A stretch of 64,000 nt of DNA from Streptomyces sp. NRRL S-455 (GTDB lineage: Bacteria; Actinomycetota; Actinomycetes; Streptomycetales; Streptomycetaceae), in the NCBI RefSeq assembly GCF_000717875.1, contig NZ_JOCT01000021.1, positions 124,001 through 188,000 on the forward strand. The letters run 5' to 3'. A program made the translations under genes and the position numbers. Positions 32,893 through 41,636 of the stretch are shown in pieces. The stretch's first letter is position 1. Every line of letters starts with the position of its first letter. The notes under the pieces were generated by a model. That model worked only from the letters and a program-made list of their open reading frames with translations. It did no database searches and was not told where the DNA came from.

Positions 32893-34074
32893 CTACGGCA
32901 TGCCGTACGCCGCCACCATGATGTTCTCCGCCACCTTGTTCATGTCCTGGCCCTTGGCGTCCGTGGAGTTGACGCTGTAGACGAGGGTGCGGGAGCCGTT
33001 ACGGGTGGAGGCGATGGCCGCGTTGTAGCCCCAGCGCCCGCCCGTCTTGCCCCACACCTCGCGGCCCCCCAGCACCTTCATCGACAGGCCGACGGAGTAC
33101 GCGGCCGGCTCCCCGCTCTTGAAGTCGGTCACCTCGGGCAGCGTGAACATCTCCTCCAGCAACGGCCCGCGCACCACCCGCCCCGCGAACAGCGCCTGCG
33201 TGAACCGCTCCAGGTCCGCCGTCGTCGACACGATGTCACCGGTCGCCCACCCGTCCGTCGTTCCCCACACGGTCACGTCCCGGAGCCCGGTCGTCCCGTC
33301 GTCCAGCCGCATCCTCTGGTAGCCGTGGTTGTGCGGCCCGGTGATGCGCGGGTTCGTCCCCGGGAAGTACGTGTCGCACAACCCCAGTGGCCCGAGCACG
33401 CGCCGGGCGACCTGGTCCTCGTACGAGTCACGCGTGACCCGCTCGATGATCAGACCGGCGATCGTGTACCCGATGTTGAGATAGTGCTGCCGCTTGCCGG
33501 GCCCGAACTCGGGCTTCTTCGAGGTCGCCGAGCGGACCATGTCCTCGGGGACGTGGACCTGGAAGCGGTTCGCGTACCACTCCTCGACGGTGGTGCCCGG
33601 GAAGTCCGGGGCCGGGATGCCGTGCGTGTGGTTGAGGAGCTGCCGGACGGTGACGCCTCCGTACGACGCCGGGATCAGGTCCGGCAGGTAGGAACGGGCG
33701 CTGCGGTCCAGGTCCAGTTCGCCCTCGGCGGCCAGTTGCAGGGCGACGGCGGCCGTGAAGACCTTGGTGACGGAACCGGCGCGGAAACGGGCGTCCGGGT
33801 CGGCCGGCCGGTGGCTCCGCAGATCGTGCACGCCGGAGCTGCCCCGCCAGACGCCCTCGCGGCCCCCGACCCGCACGAGTGCCGCGGTCGCGTCGGCGTC
33901 GGGCAGGCCGGCGATGGCGGCGGCCAGCCCGGAATCCTGGTGCCGGGCGGATATCTGGGCGGCGGCAGGGGCCGTCGGGCCCGGCGGGGCGGACGCGGCG
34001 GCCGGGTGGACGGACGGCCCCGCCACGAGTCCCACGAGGAGTGCGGCGGCCGACAGGGAAGCGGTACGGGACAT
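32893..34074 (-). CDS. secreted serine hydrolase (DD-carboxypeptidase / beta-lactamase fold)
   Basis: 393 residues from the ATG at 34072-34074, with CGGAG six bases upstream. Signal peptide MSRTASLSAAALLVGLVAGPSV... with cleavage near AAASA. Active-site motifs are complete and classical: SVTK (GSVTKVFTAAVALQL), Tyr-Leu-Asn (HYLNIGYTIAG) and Lys-Thr-Gly (VWGKTGGRWGYN). This is the pattern of Streptomyces R61-type D-alanyl-D-alanine carboxypeptidases, which trim cell-wall stem peptides and bind beta-lactams. It lies downstream of a NarL-type two-component pair on the same strand, 95 bases away, so it may be controlled by that pair. Confidence 0.93.
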   Translation of the reverse strand: MSRTASLSAAALLVGLVAGPSVHPAAASAPPGPTAPAAAQISARHQDSGLAAAIAGLPDADATAALVRVGGREGVWRGSSGVHDLRSHRPADPDARFRAGSVTKVFTAAVALQLAAEGELDLDRSARSYLPDLIPASYGGVTVRQLLNHTHGIPAPDFPGTTVEEWYANRFQVHVPEDMVRSATSKKPEFGPGKRQHYLNIGYTIAGLIIERVTRDSYEDQVARRVLGPLGLCDTYFPGTNPRITGPHNHGYQRMRLDDGTTGLRDVTVWGTTDGWATGDIVSTTADLERFTQALFAGRVVRGPLLEEMFTLPEVTDFKSGEPAAYSVGLSMKVLGGREVWGKTGGRWGYNAAIASTRNGSRTLVYSVNSTDAKGQDMNKVAENIMVAAYGMP

Positions 34075-34169
34075 GGTCAACTCCGTTGAGGTGAGCCGGG
34101 ATCAGCGACGGCTCCATCCTCCGGAGAGGCAGCGGAAGACGGATCGCCCGCGCGGGCGGTCTCGCGGAG

Positions 34170-34883
34170 TCAGTTCCTCGCCGACGCGGGGGAGGAGCCG
34201 GCCCGGGGCGCTCCCCCGGGTGGGGGACCCCCGGCCGCGACGAGCCCCGTCTCGTACGCGCAGATCACGGCCTGGATCCGGTCCCGCAGCCCCAACTTCG
34301 CCAGCACGTTGCCGACATGCGTCTTGACCGTGTGGTCGCTGACCACCAGCTCGGCGGCGATCTCGGCGTTCGACAGGCCGCGCGCGAGCAGCAGCAGCGT
34401 CTCGCGCTCCCGCCCGGTCAGCACGTCGAGCCGGGGATCGGGCCGCCGGGGCCGGGCGGCGGCCGGCCGCGTGTACTGCTCCACCAGACGCCGGGCCACC
34501 GACGGAGCGAGCAGCGAGTCACCCCGGGCGACCACCCGTACCGCGTGCACGAGATCGTCCCGGCGGACGTCCTTGAGCAGGAAACCGCTCGCGCCCGCGT
34601 GCAGCGCGTCGTAGACGTACTCGTCGGAGTCGAACGTCGTCAGCATCACGCACCGGCAGCCGCCCGCCGCACCGATCGCACGGCAGGCCTCGATCCCGTC
34701 CACGCGTGGCATCCGGACGTCGAGCAGCGCCACGTCGGCCGCGTGCCGCCGCACCGCCGCCACGGCCTCCGCCCCGTCGCCCACCTCCGCGACGACCTCG
34801 ATGTCCGGCTGGACGTCCAGGATCAGCGCGAAACCGCTGCGCACCAGCTCCTGGTCGTCGGCCACGACCACCCGGATCGTCAC
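34170..34883 (-). CDS. NarL/LuxR-family response regulator
   Basis: 237 residues. Receiver with VVADDQ, phospho-acceptor Asp in DVALLDVRMPRVDG, Thr in MLTTFD and Lys in FLLKDVR. LuxR helix-turn-helix LTGRERETLLLLARGLSNAE, then LVVSDHTVKTHVGNVLAKLG. The start overlaps the kinase stop by four bases. A short Gly/Pro/Ala-rich tail follows the DNA-binding domain. The next gene downstream (95 bases) is the secreted DD-peptidase, the best candidate target. Domain calls are firm; the regulon is inference. Confidence 0.93.
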   Translation of the reverse strand: MTIRVVVADDQELVRSGFALILDVQPDIEVVAEVGDGAEAVAAVRRHAADVALLDVRMPRVDGIEACRAIGAAGGCRCVMLTTFDSDEYVYDALHAGASGFLLKDVRRDDLVHAVRVVARGDSLLAPSVARRLVEQYTRPAAARPRRPDPRLDVLTGRERETLLLLARGLSNAEIAAELVVSDHTVKTHVGNVLAKLGLRDRIQAVICAYETGLVAAGGPPPGGAPRAGSSPASARN

Positions 34884-36085
34884 CGCGCCACCTCCACGGC
34901 GGCCGGCACCGGCAGCCGAACCACGACCTCGAACCCCCGGCCGTCAGCACCCCGCCCGGTCACCGCGCTCCCTCCGTGCGCCGCCGCCCGCTCCCGGATC
35001 CCGACGAGCCCGTGCCCGCCCCGGCCGGCACTCGGTTGCGGCCCCCGCCCGTCATCCTTCACCCGGACGCACAAGTCGCTGGCTCCGTAGGTCAGTTGCA
35101 CGGACACGTTACGTGCTTCCGCATGTCTGACGGTATTGGTCAGGGCCTCCTGGACGACCCGGAAGACGGTCGCCGCGACCGACTCCGGCAACGGCCGGAC
35201 GGCCCCGGCCGTCCCGTACGCCACGTCGAGCCCACTGGCCCGCACTCGTTCGAGCAGCTCGGGCAAGTCCGCGAGCCCGGGCTGCGGTTCGCGCGGGGCG
35301 TCGCCGCCGCCCTCGTCGTCGCCCTCGCGCAGCACCCCCAGCATCCGCCGCAGCTGTGCCATGGCGTCCCGCCCGGTGGCGGAGATGGCGTCGAAGGCGG
35401 CCTCGGCACGCTCCGGCGCGGCCCGCACCGCCACCGGCCCGGCCTCGGCCTGCACGATCATCAGGCTCACCGCGTGGGACAGGATGTCGTGCATCTCCCG
35501 GGCGATCCGGGCCCGTTCCCGCGCGGCGGCCCGCTCGGCCTCGATCCGGTTCGCCCGCTGCCGGGCGTCGGTGAGCCGGCCGAACACGTAGGCAGCCGCG
35601 AACACGAAGACCGAGAAGGTCAGTTCCCGGGCGGACCGGGTGTTGAGCCACACGCCCACCGGCACGGCGACGAGCAGTACTCCACCGGTAAGGAGCCGCT
35701 TCCGCGCCGACGACAGCGCGGCAATCGTGTACACGACCACGAGCCCGGTGTACGGCAGCGGCTGCCCGGGCCCGTCCACGGCCAGCCCGTACAGCCCGCT
35801 GGTGGCCAGCACCGCGAACAGCACGGCGACGGGGGCGCGCCGCCGCCAGACCAGGGGCAGCACGGTGAGCGTGCTCAGTCCGTACGCGGCCCAGGTCGCG
35901 GGCGGCGCCCCGGCCGCCCTCGGCACGACGAACGGCATGGTTGTCGCGCCCTGGACCAGCAGCGCGATGCCGATGTCGACCACCAGGGGATTGGCCGCCC
36001 CGAGTGCCCGAGCGCGCTCCCACCAGTCCTGTAAGTCCCCGCGTACGTCCCCCACGCCTCCACACGGTATCGGGCGTGGGGCCAC
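34880..36085 (-). CDS. sensor histidine kinase (HisKA_3 type), partner of the 34170-34883 regulator
   Basis: Up to 401 residues. About five membrane helices at residues 30-165 (LVVDIGIALLVQGATTMPFV, AAYGLSTLTVLPLVW, PVAVLFAVLATSGLYGLAV, and others). Phospho-acceptor block RIAREMHDILSHAVSLMIVQ, then the ATPase domain with VQEALTNTVRHAEARN and GHGLVGIRERAAAHGGSAV. The start is uncertain: the GTG at 36085 has no ribosome site, and a GTG about ten codons later is also possible. It is probably a sensor of cell-wall or membrane stress given the DD-peptidase nearby. Confidence 0.9.
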   Translation of the reverse strand: MAPRPIPCGGVGDVRGDLQDWWERARALGAANPLVVDIGIALLVQGATTMPFVVPRAAGAPPATWAAYGLSTLTVLPLVWRRRAPVAVLFAVLATSGLYGLAVDGPGQPLPYTGLVVVYTIAALSSARKRLLTGGVLLVAVPVGVWLNTRSARELTFSVFVFAAAYVFGRLTDARQRANRIEAERAAARERARIAREMHDILSHAVSLMIVQAEAGPVAVRAAPERAEAAFDAISATGRDAMAQLRRMLGVLREGDDEGGGDAPREPQPGLADLPELLERVRASGLDVAYGTAGAVRPLPESVAATVFRVVQEALTNTVRHAEARNVSVQLTYGASDLCVRVKDDGRGPQPSAGRGGHGLVGIRERAAAHGGSAVTGRGADGRGFEVVVRLPVPAAVEVAR

Positions 36086-36155
36086 CGGGGGTTCGTCATC
36101 GCGCCACGGCGGCCCGCCACGGCCTCGCCGTCCTCCATGACGATGCCGGACGAAC

Positions 36156-37127
36156 TCACCCTGAGCGCTTGAGTCCTTCGTTGATGCGGGTGCCCACGGA
36201 GCGCAGCGCCTGCCTCAGTTCTGCCGGTTCGATGTCCGTGATGTCGGCGTCGAAAGTCAGGAGCAGCCCGGCCAGCCCTGCCCATGACCACGCGCCGAGC
36301 GTGAGCCGGCAGCTGGAGTCGGTGTGGTGCTCGACCGTCGATCCGCCAGGGGCGAACCGGGCGACGACGGGCGCGGGCAGTGCCATGAGCACCGACCCGC
36401 GGCATGGCCATTCCGCCGGGGTGTCGCCGCGGTCGTACGTGCTCATGACGAATGCGACCGGATCGCCGTGCGGGACGTCGCGACGATCGAAGGTTCTCCC
36501 CGTGGGCATGCGTGGTTCGAGGCGGTCGACTCGCATCGCGCGCCATCGGTCCGCGTCCGGTTGGAACGCGACCAGGTACCACCGTGCCGCCCACACGACG
36601 AGGTCGTGCGGTTCCAGCGTGAGCGTCGTGGGTTCGTCCTCGCCCGTGTAGTCCACCCGAACGACGTGCTGTCGGTTGATCGCGCCACCGATGACGCGGA
36701 TGATCTCGGCGTCGATGGGCGCTGCGGGGAACTCCCAGTAGTTGCGCGCCGCGGAGACGGTGAACGCTTCGGCGTGGACACGGCTGCGGGCGGGCATCGC
36801 CTGCCGCAGCGTGGCGAGGGCGCGGGCCGAGTGCTCGCGAATGCCGGAAAGGATCGTGGGGACGGTCTGGAGCGCGACGGCTGCCGCGACAGCCTGCTCC
36901 TCGTCGAAGACGACCGGCGGCAACCGGGTGGCGCGGCCGAGCCGGTAACCTCCGCCCGCCCCGCGCACGGCCTCGATCTCGTATCCGAGTTCCCTGAGCG
37001 TGTCGATGTCGCGTCGCACGGTCCGCACCGACGTCCCCAGCCTGGTGGCCAGTTCCTCGGCGGTCAGGGTCGCGCCGATCCCGAAGATCGACAGCAGCTT
37101 GAGCGTCCGCGCGGAGGTGGCGGCCAT
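36156..37127 (-). CDS. WYL-domain (YafY-type) transcriptional regulator
   Basis: 323 residues. N-terminal DeoR-like helix-turn-helix (LLSIFGIGATLTAEELATRL, SVRTVRRDIDTLRELGYEIE), then a WYL domain (VVRVDYTGEDEPTTLTLEPH, VVWAARWYLVAFQPD with the W-Y-L residues) and a C-terminal WCX-like part. WYL proteins bind nucleic-acid or small ligands and control stress and drug-export genes. It diverges from the DHA2 exporter gene across only 49 bases that hold a near-perfect 18-bp dyad, so it most likely controls that exporter. Confidence 0.92.
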   Translation of the reverse strand: MAATSARTLKLLSIFGIGATLTAEELATRLGTSVRTVRRDIDTLRELGYEIEAVRGAGGGYRLGRATRLPPVVFDEEQAVAAAVALQTVPTILSGIREHSARALATLRQAMPARSRVHAEAFTVSAARNYWEFPAAPIDAEIIRVIGGAINRQHVVRVDYTGEDEPTTLTLEPHDLVVWAARWYLVAFQPDADRWRAMRVDRLEPRMPTGRTFDRRDVPHGDPVAFVMSTYDRGDTPAEWPCRGSVLMALPAPVVARFAPGGSTVEHHTDSSCRLTLGAWSWAGLAGLLLTFDADITDIEPAELRQALRSVGTRINEGLKRSG

Positions 37128-37159
37128 GGCTCATCCCCTCACCCAAAGCGGTCACTCGG

Positions 37160-37177
37160 TGGCAACTATAGCTGCCA
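37160..37177. promoter_or_regulatory. dyad operator between the WYL regulator and the DHA2 exporter
   Basis: TGGCAACTATAGCTGCCA has one mismatched pair across its centre and lies at the edge of the 49-base divergent region, reaching the first base of the exporter ATG at 37177. The TATAG core also looks like a -10, so the exporter may be transcribed from very close to its start (leaderless) or start at the second ATG, 37189. A bound regulator here would block both genes. Confidence 0.65.
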
Positions 37178-38670
37178 TGGTGGCCCGCATGACCGCTTCA
37201 CAGACTCCTCAGGAGGACACGCGCGCACCCGCCGCTTCCTCGGCACCCATCTCCGGCGCGGGCGCGAGCGTGGCGCTCCTGGTGGTGCTCTTCGGTTCCT
37301 TCATGGACCTTCTCGACGCGACGATCGTGACCGTCGCGGCCCCGGCGATAGCCCAGGACCTCGGGGCCGGCCACGCTCAGATCCAGTGGATGATCGCCGC
37401 CTACGTACTCGCCCTGGGTGCGGCCCTGATCACCGGCGGACGGCTCGGTGACCAATACGGCCGCAAGCGCCTCTTCATGGCCGGGCTGGCCGGGTTCATG
37501 CTCACGTCCGCCCTCTGCGCGCTGGCCGCGGATCCGGGGATGCTCATCGGCATGCGAGCCGCGCAGGGGCTGACCGCGGGAATCATGGTCCCGCAGGTGT
37601 TCGGGATCATCCGGGCATCGTTCGCTCCGGGCGAGCGTGCCAAGGCGTTCGGCGCCTACGGGGCGGTGCAGGGGCTGGCGTCGGTCGCCGGTCCCCTGCT
37701 GGGCGGGTTGCTCGTCGAGGGCAACCTGTTCGATCTGGGATGGCGCACGATCTTCTGGATCAACGTTCCCGTCTCGATCCTGGCGCTGATCATCGGAGCG
37801 AGGGTTCTTCCGGAGTCCCGTTCCGCCTCAACCGCGCGCCTGGACCTCCTGGGCGCGCTGCTCGCGGCCTCGGGCATCCTGCTCCTGCTCCTGCCGGTCA
37901 TCCAGACGGAGACCTGGGGATGGACCTGGGCCAGTTACGTCCTCCTCGCCGCCGGAACCATCGTGCTGGCGGTCTTCCTCGCCCATGAGCGTCGCCTCAC
38001 CGGACGCGGGGACGAACCCGTCTTCGATCCGGCACTGCTCCGGATCCGCGCCTTCGCGATCGGCCTGTGCGCGTCCGTTCTCTTCTTCGGCGGCCTCGGG
38101 CCGTACTTCCTCACCCTGTCGGTCTATCTCCAGAACGGCACCGACCGCACCGCGTGGGAGACCGGCCTGGTGATCCTGCCTTACGCGCTCGGCTCGATCA
38201 TCACCTCAGGCCTCGGTGTCGCTCTCGCTGCCAGGGCCGGGAGAGCGCTGCTCATCACCGGCTCGCTCACCATCGCGGCATCCCACCTCGTCCTGTGGGC
38301 GATCGTCAGGGACGGCAACGACCCCGGGTACTGGCACCTTGCCCTGGCACTTTTCGTCGGCGGCCTAGGACTCGGTCTTGCGGCCCCCATCCTCGTCAAC
38401 GTGGTCCTCGCCGGTGTCCCCGGACGCAGTGCGGGCGCGGCGGGCGGCGTGCTCGCCACCGTCAACCAGATCGGCGGCGCCATCGGCATCGCCGTTCTCG
38501 GCACGGCCTTCTTCACCGCCGTCACCGGATCGGCGGCCGGCACACCGGGGCCGGCCGACCACGGCCACGCGCTCGGCATCGTCCTCGCCGTCTCCGCGGT
38601 CCTCTACTCCGTGGCGGCACTCGTGATGCTCGCGCTCCCGAAGACCGCCGCCGAGCACGTCGACCAGTGA
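37177..38670 (+). CDS. MFS drug exporter, DHA2 family (14 helices)
   Basis: 497 residues from the ATG at 37177 (or 493 from 37189). Fourteen membrane helices and the DHA2 motifs: VVLFGSFMDLLDATIVTVAA in the first helix (motif D1), GRLGDQYGRKRLFM (motif A loop), and GAYGAVQGLASVAGPLLGGL (motif C region). This family pumps drugs, dyes and antibiotics against the proton gradient. It diverges from a WYL regulator with a shared dyad operator, a normal layout for an inducible efflux pump. The substrate cannot be told. It is convergent with the MerR gene. Confidence 0.94.
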   Translation: MVARMTASQTPQEDTRAPAASSAPISGAGASVALLVVLFGSFMDLLDATIVTVAAPAIAQDLGAGHAQIQWMIAAYVLALGAALITGGRLGDQYGRKRLFMAGLAGFMLTSALCALAADPGMLIGMRAAQGLTAGIMVPQVFGIIRASFAPGERAKAFGAYGAVQGLASVAGPLLGGLLVEGNLFDLGWRTIFWINVPVSILALIIGARVLPESRSASTARLDLLGALLAASGILLLLLPVIQTETWGWTWASYVLLAAGTIVLAVFLAHERRLTGRGDEPVFDPALLRIRAFAIGLCASVLFFGGLGPYFLTLSVYLQNGTDRTAWETGLVILPYALGSIITSGLGVALAARAGRALLITGSLTIAASHLVLWAIVRDGNDPGYWHLALALFVGGLGLGLAAPILVNVVLAGVPGRSAGAAGGVLATVNQIGGAIGIAVLGTAFFTAVTGSAAGTPGPADHGHALGIVLAVSAVLYSVAALVMLALPKTAAEHVDQ

Positions 38671-38844
38671 ACCCGTGCGGGGAAGAAGAACCGCACCGCG
38701 CAACTTGCCGCTTCAGCCTTTCGGACAAGCCGGTACCGCCGGCAAGCGGCGGTGGTCGTCGAGGGTCGACGGGGGGAGGTCGCCTCGCCCACGGGCTGCG
38801 CCGCGTACGACGAGACCGTGAGGCCCGAGTGGGCCAGGCGGATC

Positions 38845-39480
38845 TCAGGTCAGATCCGTGCCGTACAACCTGGCCGACGCGTCGACGTGGGCGAGGCGGC
38901 GCAGGGCGCTGAACACCGCCTCACCCAGGACGGTCCCGATCACCACGCCCTCCACCATGTCCTCGACCGCCACCTGCCGGTCCACGTACCTGAGGTCGGC
39001 GCGGGCGACCTGCTCGGCGGCGTCGGCGTAGGTGTCGAGCAGGTCGGCGAACGCTCCGTGGCCCAGCCGGGCGAGCGCGGCCAGGGCTTCGGACAGGTCG
39101 GCGGCGGCGGGGTTGGACTCGTGGGTCCGCCAGCCGCGCCGGGAGATGAGGTCGGCCACGGCGGCACGGGCGGACGCGGACTCGGTGTCCTCCTGCGGCG
39201 CGGACGCCCTGCCCATGCGGTCCGCGGCCGCGCCGAGCACCTTGTGCACCGGGCGCTCCGGGTCGTCGACGGCGGTCAGCACGTCCGCGATCTCGGCCAC
39301 CTTCATCCCGCCCACGTCGAGCAGGGCCCGGATCAGCCGGAGCCGGCGTTCGTGCGTCTCGTCGTAGGTCGCCTGGTTACGGCTGGTCAGCTCGCCCGCG
39401 GGCAGCAGACCCTCACGGACGTAGTACTTGATCGTCGGCACCGGCACTCCGGTCCTCCGGCTCAACTCTCCGATGCGCAA
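38845..39480 (-). CDS. MerR-family transcriptional regulator
   Basis: 211 residues. N-terminal MerR winged helix: MRIGELSRRTGVPVPTIKYYVREGLLP, then a long coiled-coil (THERRLRLIRALLDVGGMKV). A C-terminal helical domain of about 110 residues is the putative effector-binding region; no Cys-rich metal loop is seen, so it is unlikely to be a metal sensor. It diverges from the membrane gene at 39606 across 125 bases with two GATAG-N5-CTATC dyads, its likely binding sites. MerR proteins twist the promoter DNA between -35 and -10. Confidence 0.93.
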   Translation of the reverse strand: MRIGELSRRTGVPVPTIKYYVREGLLPAGELTSRNQATYDETHERRLRLIRALLDVGGMKVAEIADVLTAVDDPERPVHKVLGAAADRMGRASAPQEDTESASARAAVADLISRRGWRTHESNPAAADLSEALAALARLGHGAFADLLDTYADAAEQVARADLRYVDRQVAVEDMVEGVVIGTVLGEAVFSALRRLAHVDASARLYGTDLT

Positions 39481-39546
39481 CGCAGGTTCACTCCTCGGCT
39501 TCCGCCCGCCACCGCTTCGGACCTTGCCGGTCCGGCACCCATGATA

Positions 39547-39585
39547 GATAGTGGAGCTATCGGATAGCGGATAGTGTCGCTATCC
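39547..39585. promoter_or_regulatory. paired GATAG-N5-CTATC operators upstream of the membrane operon
   Basis: GATAGTGGAGCTATC (39547-39561) and GATAGTGTCGCTATC (39570-39584) are two copies of the same dyad, 23 bases apart centre to centre (about two helical turns). The second lies inside a longer 8-bp-armed repeat, GGATAGCG at 39562-39569 with CGCTATCC at 39578-39585. MerR-type regulators bind such dyads; here the MerR gene points left and the membrane genes right. Confidence 0.75.
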
Positions 39586-39605
39586 ATCTAGGAACATGGG
39601 GGTGC

Positions 39606-40544
39606 ATGGTGCTCTTACGTACTTCTTGGCATCGACCGCTGGTGCTGTTCTCGGCCGCCATGGCGGTGATGGCGGTCGTGTCCGCGGTGGGGCTCCTGGT
39701 CGACGACCGCGTCCTCGTGGGGGCGCCGATCTGGGCCAAGCCGTTCAAGTTCGCGGTGTCGTTCGTGGCGTACTGCCTCTCCCTCGCCTGGATGCTGTCG
39801 CTCCTTCCCAGCGGCCGGCGGGTGGGCTGGTGGGCGGGGACCGTCGTCGCGCTGGCGAGTCTCGTCGAGATGGTGATCATCACCGGGCAGGTCGTCCGCG
39901 GTAAGCGCAGCCACTTCAACCACGAGACACCGTTCGACGAGGCGCTGTTCAACGCGATGGCCGTCACGGTCGTCATCCTGTGGACCGGCACGCTCGTCGT
40001 GGCCGTGCTGCTGCTGCGGGCCCGGATCGCCGACCGTGCCTCCGCCTGGGCGATGCGTTCCGGAATCCTCCTGGCGCTCGCCGGTGCCGCCGTCGGCTTC
40101 CTGATGACGCAGCCCGCGCCGGGTCAGCGGCGTGGTGTGTCCAAGGTGGTCGGCGCGCACAGCGTGGGCGTACCGGACGGGGGTCCCTCGATGGCGCTGA
40201 CCGGCTGGTCCACGACCGGCGGCGATCTGCGGATCCCTCACTTCGTCGGCATGCACGCGCTGCAACTCCTGCCGCTGCTGGTCATGGTGCTGACCGTCCT
40301 CACCCCGCGGTTCGCCCGCCTCGCCGACGACCGGGTCCGGCTGCGCCTCGTGCTGGTCGCCTCGGGGGCCTACGCCGCCGTCTTCGCCCTGGTCCTGTGG
40401 CAGGCGCTGCGCGGCCAGCCGTTGACCAGGCCGGACGGGCTGACCCTGGGAGCGGCCGGTCTGCTCCTGGCCGCCGTCACCGCCGGTGCCCGCACCGCCT
40501 TGCGGCCCGCGGCCCGCAGGCCCGCCAGGGAGCTCGCGGCATGA
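39606..40544 (+). CDS. multi-pass membrane protein of unknown function
   Basis: 312 residues with seven to eight membrane helices (VLFSAAMAVMAVVSAVGLLV, FAVSFVAYCLSLAWMLSLL, WAGTVVALASLVEMVIITGQ and others). A charged loop KRSHFNHETPFDEALFNAM with His/Asn/Glu follows the third helix; HFVGMHALQLLPLLVM suggests a metal or haem site within helix six. I do not recognise the family. Its stop overlaps the ABA4-like gene (ATGA), so the two are an operon, probably controlled by the divergent MerR regulator. Roles in lipid or quinone modification are possible but not shown. Confidence 0.82.
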   Translation: MVLLRTSWHRPLVLFSAAMAVMAVVSAVGLLVDDRVLVGAPIWAKPFKFAVSFVAYCLSLAWMLSLLPSGRRVGWWAGTVVALASLVEMVIITGQVVRGKRSHFNHETPFDEALFNAMAVTVVILWTGTLVVAVLLLRARIADRASAWAMRSGILLALAGAAVGFLMTQPAPGQRRGVSKVVGAHSVGVPDGGPSMALTGWSTTGGDLRIPHFVGMHALQLLPLLVMVLTVLTPRFARLADDRVRLRLVLVASGAYAAVFALVLWQALRGQPLTRPDGLTLGAAGLLLAAVTAGARTALRPAARRPARELAA

Positions 40545-40975
40545 CCGGATTCCTCTTCGAACTCTCCTTCCTGCTGGCCGCGCCCGTCTGGCTGCTCATG
40601 ATCTTCGCTCCGGCATGGGGGCCGACCGCTCGTATCGCCGGGTCACCGCTGACCGTGGTGCCGGTGCTCGTCGTGTATCTCGCCCTCGCCGTGCCGGTGT
40701 TCCCCGAGCTGTGGAGCGCGGTCAGCAGTCCGGACCTGGACACCTTCCGCGAGCTGACGGCCCTCCCGGACGGGGCTGGAGCCGTCTGGGCGCAGGTCAT
40801 CGCCTGGGACCTGCTCATCGGGCAGTGGATGTACCGGGAGGGCAGGCGGCTCGCGATTCCCGCACTGGTGATGGGGCCCCTGCTGGTCCTCACGATCCTG
40901 CTGTCGCCGTTCGGGCTGCTGGTGTTCCTGGCGGTGCGTGCCGCGAAGTCGCGGCGGTCGGCCGTACGTCCGTGA
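40541..40975 (+). CDS. ABA4-like membrane protein
   Basis: 144 residues, four membrane helices, starting MTGFLFELSFLLAAPVWLLM. The ABA4-like family markers are here: LLMIFAPAWGPTARI near helix one, and AQVIAWDLLIGQWMYREGRR, close to the family's FDLFVGRWIY(R/D) block, then VMGPLLVLTILLSPFGLL. In plants ABA4 is needed for neoxanthin formation, but bacterial members have no proven function. It overlaps the preceding membrane gene by ATGA, so the two proteins probably work together under the MerR regulator. Confidence 0.85.
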   Translation: MTGFLFELSFLLAAPVWLLMIFAPAWGPTARIAGSPLTVVPVLVVYLALAVPVFPELWSAVSSPDLDTFRELTALPDGAGAVWAQVIAWDLLIGQWMYREGRRLAIPALVMGPLLVLTILLSPFGLLVFLAVRAAKSRRSAVRP

Positions 40976-40988
40976 ACGGCAGGGAGGT

Positions 40989-41636
40989 TCAGGCCCGCAG
41001 ATAGGCCAGTACCGCCAGCACCCGGCGGTGATCGTCGGGGGCCGACGGGGGGAGGTCGAGTTTCTGGAGGATGCTCGCGATGTGCTTGGCGACGGCGGCG
41101 TCCGTGACGACCAGGCGGCGGGCGATCGCCGCATTGGAGCGGCCTTCGGCCATGAGGGCGAGGACCTCGTGTTCGCGGGGTGTGAGGCGGTCCAGGGGGT
41201 CGCGGCGGCGGGCCAGGAGCTGGCGTACGACCTCGGGGTCGACGACCGTCGCGCCGGCGGCGACGCGGGTGACGGCGTCGGCGAACTCCTCCACGTCGCC
41301 GATGCGTTCCTTGAGGAGGTAGCCCGTTCCGACGCTGCCGCGACGGTCGTCGAGCAGCTCGTCGGCGAAGGTCTGCTCGACGTACTGGCTGAGGACGAGG
41401 ACCGCGAGGCCGGGCTGCTCGGCCTGGAGCAGACGGGCCGTCCGCAGGCCTTCGTCCGCCTGGCCGGGCGGCATGCGGACGTCCGTGATCACCAGGTCCG
41501 GCCGGTGTTCCCGGGCAGCGGCGAGCAGGGCGGGACCGTCGCCGACGGAGGCGAGGACCCGGTGGCCGAAGCGCTCCAGCAGATGAACGAGACCTTCACG
41601 CAGGAGGACGGCGTCCTCCGCGAGCACTATGCGCAC
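40989..41636 (-). CDS. NarL/LuxR-family response regulator
   Basis: 215 residues. Receiver: MRIVLAEDAVLLREGLVHLL, phospho-acceptor Asp in DLVITDVRMPPGQADEG, and Lys in GYLLKERIG, with VLSQY in the switch Thr/Ser position (Ser instead of Thr). LuxR helix-turn-helix LTPREHEVLALMAEGRSNAA, then LVVTDAAVAKHIASILQKL. It overlaps the kinase gene by ten bases. The pair diverges from an ABC/FtsX exporter, its probable target, which is the arrangement of peptide-antibiotic detoxification modules. Confidence 0.94.
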   Translation of the reverse strand: MRIVLAEDAVLLREGLVHLLERFGHRVLASVGDGPALLAAAREHRPDLVITDVRMPPGQADEGLRTARLLQAEQPGLAVLVLSQYVEQTFADELLDDRRGSVGTGYLLKERIGDVEEFADAVTRVAAGATVVDPEVVRQLLARRRDPLDRLTPREHEVLALMAEGRSNAAIARRLVVTDAAVAKHIASILQKLDLPPSAPDDHRRVLAVLAYLRA

